A DNA stretch of 5,497 bases. Origin: an uncultured Comamonadaceae bacterium (GTDB lineage: Bacteria; Pseudomonadota; Gammaproteobacteria; Burkholderiales; Burkholderiaceae_C). This document shows, piece after piece, positions 1-5,497 of the stretch. Position 1 is the first letter of the stretch. Each line of letters opens with the position of its first letter. The notes below the pieces were generated by a model that saw only the letters and a list, made by a program, of their open reading frames with translations, was not told the origin of the DNA and did no database searches. A program made the translations under genes and the position numbers. Location of the stretch: the NCBI GenBank assembly GCA_937871735.1, contig CALMOI010000231.1:1-5497 (forward strand). Reading direction: 5' to 3'.

Positions 1-207
1 ATTGAGAACCCCATTCCCTATGCCAAAATCTATAAATGACATGAATCCAATCAAAGAACTCAACATCATCCAGACGCCAAACAACTCTGGCGCCAAGATT
101 TTCCTAGCCAGCGGAATCGTAAAAATTATAACTAAACCAGCCCCGAATCTGCCTAAATAGCCAGCCCCAGCCACCTGCATCAATCTTAAAAATCTTGAAT
201 CTAACAT
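1..207 (-). CDS. Wzx-like polysaccharide flippase, N-terminal fragment (cut by left edge)
   Basis: This open frame of 69 codons has no stop and runs off the left edge, so only the N-terminus is visible. It starts at the ATG read from position 207; the next in-frame stop upstream is at 223-225, and no other start lies between. Residues 1-18 are basic and amphipathic (MLDSRFLRLMQVAGAG). They are followed by a hydrophobic helix at about 21-35 (FGAGLVIIFTIPLA), a short loop (RKILAPELFGVW) and a second helix at about 46-59 leading into DFGIGNGVLN. This pattern, with ELFGVW before helix 2 and a D-[LF]-G-[LI]-G-[NS] motif after it, is typical of Wzx/RfbX-type O-antigen flippases of the MOP superfamily, which move undecaprenyl-linked sugar units across the inner membrane. 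There is no clear Shine-Dalgarno sequence. The gene diverges from the epimerase/phosphotransferase pair, which fits a polysaccharide locus. Local G+C is about 42%, far below the genes to the right. A related MOP exporter is the main alternative. Confidence 0.75.
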   Translation of the reverse strand, partial: MLDSRFLRLMQVAGAGYLGRFGAGLVIIFTIPLARKILAPELFGVWMMLSSLIGFMSFIDFGIGNGVLN

Positions 208-420
208 ATACTTATGATTGACTTATAAATTACCGAAAGAAGTTGCAATTCATCAGATAAACTTATTACAATTCATGATGCCAAAAAATCATTGAGTGTG
301 AACACTACTCACTGATAGTAAACAGATTGGCTTAGTAAGTTGCACACTTCAAACTCAACTCACTGCGACATTAAATTTAATAGACCTCTACCAAATTTAC
401 CCTAAATTTCGACATCATTA
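208..420. promoter_or_regulatory. Divergent AT-rich regulatory region between the flippase and the epimerase
   Basis: This 213-base gap separates two divergent genes and must hold the start signals for at least the leftward gene and probably both. By hand count it is about 31% G+C. A candidate rightward sigma70 promoter is TTGAGT (292-297), a 16-base spacer and GATAGT (314-319), with four of six matches in each box. Leftward candidates are TTGGCA/TTTATC (279-284 and 256-261 on the minus strand, 17-base spacer) and TTGCAA/TATAAG (243-248 and 222-227, a short 15-base spacer). None is strong. The region also holds the octamer CAATTCAT twice (246-253, 269-276), a dyad at 289-315 and three AAATTT tracts, listed separately or under findings. 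No small ORF with a credible ribosome site was seen. Confidence 0.45.
289..315. promoter_or_regulatory. Operator-like interrupted inverted repeat
   Basis: The arms TCATTGAGT (289-297) and ACTCACTGA (307-315) pair at eight of nine positions around a 9-base centre. The dyad overlaps both boxes of the weak rightward promoter candidate. Another ACTCACTG lies at 358-365 and a further ACTCA at 353-357. There is no T-run, so it does not look like a terminator. The shape suits a dimeric DNA-binding regulator, but no regulator is identified and chance cannot be excluded in AT-rich DNA. Confidence 0.35.
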
Positions 421-1383
421 ATGAGATTTCTGCACACCAAAACCGGGGGCCATAGTACAGCAAGGCGTATCCTCGTCACCGGGGCCAGCGGCTTCATCGG
501 GCAGGCATTGATACAGCATCTGGCTCATGCGGGTTACACCGTCACTGCCTTGTCGCGCCAGCCGTTGACCCTACCAAGGGTGCGCTGCGTGTCTATTGCC
601 GATTACGCTGATGGCGATGTGCTGGCCCCACTGCTAGCTGGGCAAGATGTGGTGATCCACTTGGCCGCGCTAGCGCATCAGCGCAACGCCACCGCCGTCG
701 CCTTTGACAGCAACGTCCGCACCACCGAGGCGCTAGCCCGGGCCTGCGCGCAAGCGGGCGTGGGGCGACTGGTGCTGCTCAGCTCCATTGGGGTCTATGG
801 CCCAGCGCAGGCGGGACGGCCATTCACCGAGACCAGCCCCACGACCCCAACCGAGCCCTACGCCGTCAGCAAACTGGCCTGCGAGCAGGTCGTGGCGCAC
901 GAACTGGCAGGGCGCGACTGGGTCATCATCCGCCCGCCGCTGGTCTACGGCCCCCATGCACCCGGCAACTTCGGCCAGTTGCAGCGGGCCGTGGCGCGGG
1001 GCGCTTGGCTACCGCTGGGCCGGGCCACGCCGCTGCGCAGCTTTGTCGGGCTCGACAACTTGGTCGACTTCATCGCCCTGTGCGCCGTCCACCCCGCCGC
1101 GCGCCAGCAAGCTTTTGTGGTGGCCGATGGCGAAGATGTCTCCACCGCCGACTTCATCCGTGCCATAGGCCGCGCGCTGGGCCGCCCAGCGCGGCTGCTG
1201 AACGTGCCGCTGTCCCTGCTGCGCGGCTTGGCGGGTCTGCTGGGCCGGGCCGAGACGGTGGATAAACTGCTGGCCCCGCTGCAAGTCGATGCGCGGCTGG
1301 CCCGGCTGGAACTGGGCTGGACACCGCCCTACACCCTGGCCCAGGGCCTGCAACGCGCTGCCGTCCCTACTCCTGCAATCTGA
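421..1383 (+). CDS. NAD-dependent sugar epimerase/reductase (extended SDR family)
   Basis: This 320-residue protein is a complete extended short-chain dehydrogenase/reductase acting on nucleotide sugars. The Rossmann nucleotide-binding motif TGASGFIG is at residues 20-27, HLAA at 80-83, the active-site Ser region LLSSIGVYG at 119-127, and the catalytic pair Tyr147/Lys151 in YAVSK. The substrate-side motif RPPLVYGP is at 171-178, and the C-terminal LGW-P signature is near 318 of the gene product's end region. Relatives in O-antigen and capsule loci include GalE-like 4-epimerases and WbpV/WreQ-type 4-reductases that give UDP-QuiNAc or similar sugars; sequence alone does not separate these. The ATG at 421 is the only usable start, and it has no clear Shine-Dalgarno sequence. 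About 15 residues precede the first beta strand, longer than usual in this family. The phosphoglycosyltransferase gene follows after five bases, so the two are very likely co-transcribed and linked in function. Confidence 0.88.
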   Translation: MRFLHTKTGGHSTARRILVTGASGFIGQALIQHLAHAGYTVTALSRQPLTLPRVRCVSIADYADGDVLAPLLAGQDVVIHLAALAHQRNATAVAFDSNVRTTEALARACAQAGVGRLVLLSSIGVYGPAQAGRPFTETSPTTPTEPYAVSKLACEQVVAHELAGRDWVIIRPPLVYGPHAPGNFGQLQRAVARGAWLPLGRATPLRSFVGLDNLVDFIALCAVHPAARQQAFVVADGEDVSTADFIRAIGRALGRPARLLNVPLSLLRGLAGLLGRAETVDKLLAPLQVDARLARLELGWTPPYTLAQGLQRAAVPTPAI

Positions 1384-1388
1384 CTGCC

Positions 1389-1949
1389 ATGAAACGCCTG
1401 TTTGACCTCTGCATCACCTTGACCGTCGCTGTGCTGCTTGCCTTGCCCTGTCTGCTGGTGGCGCTGGCCGTCAAACTGACTTCGCGCGGGCCGGTGCTGT
1501 ACTGGTCAGACCGCGTGGGGCAGCACAACCGCATCTTCAAGATGCCCAAGTTCCGCAGCATGCGCATTGACACGCCGGTGGTTGCCACCCATTTGCTGAC
1601 GCGGCCCGAGGCGTGGCTCACGCCCATCGGCGGTTTTTTGCGCAAAAGCAGCTTGGACGAGTTGCCGCAGTTGTGGAGCATTTTGACCGGCGACATGAGC
1701 CTGGTCGGCCCGCGCCCGGCGCTCTACAACCAAGACGATTTGATCGCGCTGCGCACTGAGCGCGGTGTTCACACCTTGGTGCCGGGCCTGACCGGCTGGG
1801 CGCAAATCAATGGCCGCGACGAGCTGCCGATTCCCGCCAAAGTCGAATTGGACGCGCATTATTTGGCGCACCGCTCGCTGGCGCTGGACTGCCGCATCTT
1901 GCTGCTCACCGCCGTCAAAGTGCTGCGTCGCGACGGCGTCACCCACTGA
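1389..1949 (+). CDS. Undecaprenyl-phosphate sugar-1-phosphate transferase (small PglC-type)
   Basis: This 186-residue bacterial sugar transferase is the initiating enzyme that moves a sugar-1-phosphate from a UDP-sugar onto undecaprenyl phosphate at the inner face of the membrane. It starts with the typical KRLFDL and has one hydrophobic segment at about 8-29, broken by Pro20, which suits the re-entrant membrane helix of monotopic enzymes. The SRGPVLYWSDRVG stretch is at 32-44 and KFRSM at 54-58. The catalytic Asp90-Glu91 dyad lies in LDELPQL, followed by GDMSLVGPRP (101-110) and PGLTGWAQINGR (132-143). It lacks the extra N-terminal helices of WbaP/WcaJ, so it belongs to the small PglC-like class. 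The sugar is not deducible; with the epimerase/reductase beside it, UDP-QuiNAc, FucNAc or a GlcNAc/GalNAc-type donor are candidates. The ATG has no Shine-Dalgarno sequence and lies five bases after the preceding stop, which suggests translational coupling. Confidence 0.92.
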   Translation: MKRLFDLCITLTVAVLLALPCLLVALAVKLTSRGPVLYWSDRVGQHNRIFKMPKFRSMRIDTPVVATHLLTRPEAWLTPIGGFLRKSSLDELPQLWSILTGDMSLVGPRPALYNQDDLIALRTERGVHTLVPGLTGWAQINGRDELPIPAKVELDAHYLAHRSLALDCRILLLTAVKVLRRDGVTH

Positions 1950-1964
1950 AGGGCAGCGGGAAAC

Positions 1965-1970
1965 TACAAT
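1965..1970 (+). promoter_or_regulatory. Candidate -10 box (TACAAT) for lysS
   Basis: TACAAT matches the sigma70 -10 consensus at five of six positions and lies 15 bases after the sugar transferase stop. Transcription would start near 1977 and give a leader of about 60 bases. No good -35 box is seen 16-18 bases upstream, where the sequence is near CACCCACT. No terminator separates the upstream gene from lysS, so lysS may also be reached by read-through. Confidence 0.4.
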
Positions 1971-2011
1971 CGGGGGTTTGCCGCCCTGTGGGCAGCACCC
2001 TCCAGTTACCT

Positions 2012-2031
2012 ACCCGGATCGCCGTCCGGGT
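2012..2031 (+). promoter_or_regulatory. Hairpin immediately upstream of the lysS start codon
   Basis: ACCCGGA (2012-2018) and TCCGGGT (2025-2031) form a perfect 7-bp stem with a 6-base loop. A T-G wobble can extend it by one pair. It ends seven bases before the lysS ATG, where a Shine-Dalgarno sequence would normally lie, and none is present. In RNA it could limit ribosome access or be a processing or stability element. There is no T-run, so it is not an intrinsic terminator. The pairing is certain from the sequence; the function is inferred. Confidence 0.45.
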
Positions 2032-2038
2032 TCACGCG

Positions 2039-3631
<1,593 letters not shown>

Positions 3632-3655
3632 GCGACGCGCCTGCGTTGCACGATC

Positions 3656-3684
3656 AACCCGCCCTCACCCGGCGGGTTTTTTTT
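3656..3684 (+). terminator. Rho-independent terminator of lysS
   Basis: AACCCGCC (3656-3663) pairs with GGCGGGTT (3671-3678) around the 7-base loop CTCACCC. The G+C-rich 6-bp core is followed by eight Ts (3677-3684). It begins 25 bases after the lysS stop. Read leftward, the stem is followed only by TTGATC, so it should stop rightward transcripts much better than those from the converging membrane protein gene. Confidence 0.93.
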
Positions 3685-3708
3685 AGGCCCGTGCGCTCGG
3701 TGCTGAAA

Positions 3709-4095
3709 TCAACGCGGCGGGATGTCGCGCGCTTGCACGTCAGTGATTTCATTGGTGTCAGCTGGGGCCAAGCGCGGGCGGGCGGGTTGCGTGCTGGGAT
3801 GCACGGGGCTGGCATCGACATCGGTCACGTCATCATCTGCGGCGGGTTGGGCCCACGGACTGCGGGCGCGGTTCGTCCAGCGCGCACGCGAGGCGCGTGA
3901 GGCCTCGCGGTAACGCTGCCACACCATGAACGGCATGGGTTTGCGCCCGGTGAGCAAGGCCCGCAGCAGCATGAACAGCACCACCACCAAGCCGATCAGC
4001 AGCACGCCCAGCGCAAACGCCGCCGCCACCAGCGTGAACATCAAACGCAGCAGCAGCGCAGCCACTTGGCCTATTAAATCAAACAACAAGGTCAT
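3709..4095 (-). CDS. Small membrane protein of unknown function
   Basis: I do not recognise this 128-residue protein. Residues 3-16 are hydrophobic with few charges, and 18-44 form a long transmembrane segment (from LMFTLVAAAFALG to FMLL) bounded by Arg17 and Arg45. There are thus one or two membrane passes. Residues 51-78 are strongly basic, with nine Arg/Lys including RYREASRASRARW. The C-terminal 45 residues are Pro/Ala-rich and acidic, probably disordered, and carry two similar pieces, VTDV (90-93) and ITDV (117-120). The basic stretch after the helix predicts a cytoplasmic tail. The gene starts 67 bases after nagZ on the same strand and probably belongs to the acpS-nagZ transcript. The ATG is the only start before an in-frame stop at 4126-4128, and no Shine-Dalgarno sequence is seen. 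It is probably real because of the membrane/basic/acidic layout and the operon position, but it could be lineage-restricted. Confidence 0.7.
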   Translation of the reverse strand: MTLLFDLIGQVAALLLRLMFTLVAAAFALGVLLIGLVVVLFMLLRALLTGRKPMPFMVWQRYREASRASRARWTNRARSPWAQPAADDDVTDVDASPVHPSTQPARPRLAPADTNEITDVQARDIPPR

Positions 4096-4162
4096 GCAAG
4101 GTGGAGCCGCGCGGGCTGGGTTGGTTCAACAACGGCGCAGATGCGGGGCATCAATGCGGGTT
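4096..4162 (-). other. Short spacer between nagZ and the membrane protein gene
   Basis: These 67 bases hold no ORF of note and no intrinsic terminator, so the downstream gene is likely reached from the nagZ transcript. The only structure is a small perfect stem, GATGC (4140-4144) with GCATC (4148-4152) around GGG, with no T-run on either strand. Confidence 0.5.
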
Positions 4163-5224
4163 TCAAGGCAGCAGCGCGTGGGCGCATTGGTAGTCGGCGG
4201 AGGCCATCAGCGCGTCCCAATCCAGCGCCGCGCCCACCGGCAGCAGGGCGCGGCGGCGGGCGGGGCTGAGGGGGTCGGGCTGCCAAGTGCCGTCGGTCTG
4301 CGCGGCGGTCAGGCCCGCCAGCAGCTCATCGACGGCGCGGCCATCGCCTAGCGACTGGTTGCACAGCAGCACGTAGTCGTCGCCTGCGGCCAGCGCGGCT
4401 AGGGCGGCTTCGGTGTAGCTCAGGCTGCGGCCTTCGAGTTGGCGGGCTCCGGCCATGCTCAGGTCGTCGCTGAAGATCGCGCCGCCAAAACCGAGTTGAC
4501 CGCGCAGGATGTCTTGCAGCCAGCGGCGCGAAAAGCCCGCCGGGCGGCTGTCCACTTGCGGGTAGATGACATGGGCGGGCATCACGCTGCTCAAACTCGC
4601 GCTCAGCCAGCCGTAGGGCGCGGCATCGTCGGCCAAGATGGTGCTCAGGCTGCGCCGGTCGATGGGGATGGCGGTGTGCGAATCGGCCTTGACGTGGCCG
4701 TGGCCGGGGAAGTGCTTGCCGCAGTGCTGCATGCCCGCGCGCAGCAGGCCGTGCGCCAAGCTCTGCGCCAGCCGGGTGACGGTGCGCGCCGAGCGGGCAA
4801 AGGCCCGATCCCCAATCACGCCGCTGCCGCCCCAGTCCAAATCCAGCACCGGGGTGAAGCTGAAGTCCACGCCACAGGCGCGCAGCTCCGCCGCCAGCAC
4901 ATAACCGGCGGCGTGGGCCGCGTTGCAGGCGACTTCGGCCCCGGCCTTGTCCCAGAGCTGGCCGAAGGCGCGCATGGGCGGCAAATGGGTGAAGCCGTCG
5001 GTGCGAAAGCGCTGCACCCGCCCGCCTTCGTGATCGACGCAGATCAGCAGGTCAGCGCGCACGCGCTTGATGTCGGCGCACAGGGCGGTGAGCTGCGCCC
5101 GGTTTTGCCAGTTGCGGCCAAACAAGATCAGCCCGCCCGTGAGCGGGTGCGCGAGGCGCTGGCGGTCGATGTCGGTGAGCTGGGTGCCAGCGATGTCGAG
5201 GATGACGGGGGCTTGCAAGGTCAT
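4163..5224 (-). CDS. nagZ: Beta-N-acetylhexosaminidase NagZ (glycoside hydrolase family 3)
   Basis: This 353-residue cytoplasmic enzyme removes N-acetylglucosamine from GlcNAc-1,6-anhydroMurNAc-peptides during peptidoglycan recycling. In Gram-negatives with inducible AmpC its products influence beta-lactamase expression. Landmarks of the single GH3 TIM-barrel domain are LILFGRN (32-38), DHEGGRVQRF (64-73), FTPVLDLD (123-130), IGDRAF (137-142) and KHFPGHG (170-176). The mobile catalytic loop Asp181-Ser-His183 acts as the acid/base dyad. FSDDLSM is at 251-257, and its first Asp, about residue 253, is the expected nucleophile. All are intact and the length fits NagZ (about 340-355). The ATG read from 5224 overlaps the acpS stop as ATGA. 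A longer frame from 5296 would add 24 Arg/Cys-rich residues that are a shadow of acpS. The start has no Shine-Dalgarno sequence, so translation is probably coupled to acpS. Confidence 0.97.
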   Translation of the reverse strand: MTLQAPVILDIAGTQLTDIDRQRLAHPLTGGLILFGRNWQNRAQLTALCADIKRVRADLLICVDHEGGRVQRFRTDGFTHLPPMRAFGQLWDKAGAEVACNAAHAAGYVLAAELRACGVDFSFTPVLDLDWGGSGVIGDRAFARSARTVTRLAQSLAHGLLRAGMQHCGKHFPGHGHVKADSHTAIPIDRRSLSTILADDAAPYGWLSASLSSVMPAHVIYPQVDSRPAGFSRRWLQDILRGQLGFGGAIFSDDLSMAGARQLEGRSLSYTEAALAALAAGDDYVLLCNQSLGDGRAVDELLAGLTAAQTDGTWQPDPLSPARRRALLPVGAALDWDALMASADYQCAHALLP

Positions 5225-5497
5225 GGGGCGGGAGGCGTCGGGGCGGCAGGTGGGACAGCGGTGGCAGCAGCGGCATCGGGCCGCTCGACCACGCAAAAGC
5301 TGGCGGCGTAGTCAGTTTCGTCGGTGACGGTGATATGGACTTGAAGCTGCTTCGCTTCAAACCAAGTCTTCAACTCGCCGTGCAGCACGATGATGGGTTG
5401 GCCGCTCTTCAGGTTGGAGATTTCACACAAGCGCCACGTCATCGGCATCCGCATTCCCAGGCCGATGGCTTTGCTGAAGGCTTCTTTGGCCGAGAAG
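5221..5497 (-). CDS. acpS: Holo-[acyl-carrier-protein] synthase, C-terminal part (cut by right edge)
   Basis: The frame enters from the right edge with 91 residues and a TGA stop at 5221-5223. AcpS transfers 4'-phosphopantetheine from CoA to a Ser of acyl carrier protein, activating it for fatty acid synthesis. The fragment begins FSAKEAFSKAIGLG, the family signature (F-A-A-K-E-A-x-x-K-A-x-G), and the Glu of KEA is the usual Mg2+ ligand. The WRLCEI strand, the G-x-P-x-x-x-L-x-G segment and ITVTDETDYAASFCVVE follow, matching the usual H-x-S-x-[ST]-x-x-x-x-x-A-x-A end of the domain. About 18 Ala/Pro-rich residues then extend beyond the normal C-terminus. The in-frame Met at 5454 is internal, because the signature lies upstream of it. 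The ATGA overlap with nagZ indicates one operon; in Burkholderiales pdxJ is the expected gene beyond the edge. Confidence 0.93.
   Translation of the reverse strand, partial: FSAKEAFSKAIGLGMRMPMTWRLCEISNLKSGQPIIVLHGELKTWFEAKQLQVHITVTDETDYAASFCVVERPDAAAATAVPPAAPTPPAP

Noticed and set aside
246..276. CAATTCAT direct repeat (246-253 and 269-276) as an iteron or mobile element end
   Set aside because: Two 8-base copies in AT-rich DNA are easily expected by chance, and there is no transposase, terminal inverted repeat or replication gene nearby.
1988..2038. GTG at 1988 as the lysS start
   Set aside because: The added 17 residues do not resemble LysRS N-termini and are encoded through leader hairpins; the ATG at 2039 gives a family-like protein.
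3646..3900. Plus-strand small open frames after lysS (3646-3900 and 3926-4351)
   Set aside because: They begin in or after the terminator, lack ribosome sites and motifs, and overlap the minus-strand membrane protein and nagZ end.
4140..4152. GATGC/GCATC mini-hairpin as a terminator of nagZ
   Set aside because: The stem is only five base pairs with no T-run in either direction.
5225..5296. Longer NagZ N-terminus starting from 5296
   Set aside because: The extra residues are Arg/Cys-rich, overlap the acpS coding region in another frame, and precede the conserved NagZ start at 5224.
4439..5311. Plus-strand open frame of 290 codons opposite nagZ
   Set aside because: It is Ala/Gly/Arg/His-rich low-complexity sequence without motifs, and the opposite strand has the full set of NagZ catalytic motifs.

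Overview
The window looks like a chromosomal segment from a GC-rich betaproteobacterium, most likely Burkholderiales/Comamonadaceae. The reasons are the GC-rich coding style, the protein sequences of LysRS, NagZ and AcpS, and the acpS-nagZ gene pair, which in that group usually follows the lepA-lepB-rnc-era-recO-pdxJ block. The taxonomic call rests on recognition, not on a search.

Layout. (1) Positions 1-207, minus strand: the N-terminal 69 codons of a Wzx-type polysaccharide flippase, cut by the left edge. (2) Positions 208-420: an AT-rich divergent intergenic region (about 31% G+C by hand count) with an operator-like dyad and spaced AAATTT tracts. (3) Positions 421-1949, plus strand: a two-gene module of an NAD-dependent sugar epimerase/reductase and a small PglC-type initiating phosphoglycosyltransferase. 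(4) Positions 1950-2038: a leader with a TACAAT box and hairpins. (5) Positions 2039-3631, plus strand: lysS, followed by a strong intrinsic terminator at 3656-3684. (6) Minus strand, converging on lysS: acpS (right end, partial), then nagZ with a 4-base ATGA overlap, then a 128-residue membrane protein of unknown function.

The left part is the edge of a surface-polysaccharide (O-antigen, capsule or exopolysaccharide) locus. The epimerase/reductase probably makes or interconverts a UDP-amino sugar, the phosphotransferase loads the first sugar phosphate onto undecaprenyl phosphate, and the flippase moves finished lipid-linked units across the inner membrane. The right part is housekeeping: lysyl-tRNA charging, acyl carrier protein activation and peptidoglycan recycling. 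The composition change near 421 suggests that more variable DNA meets the conserved backbone there.

I see no tRNA, rRNA, CRISPR array, insertion sequence or toxin/defence gene, and no convincing new multi-gene system. The points most worth a second look are the regulatory architecture between the two divergent polysaccharide units, the structured lysS leader, and the uncharacterised membrane protein after nagZ.
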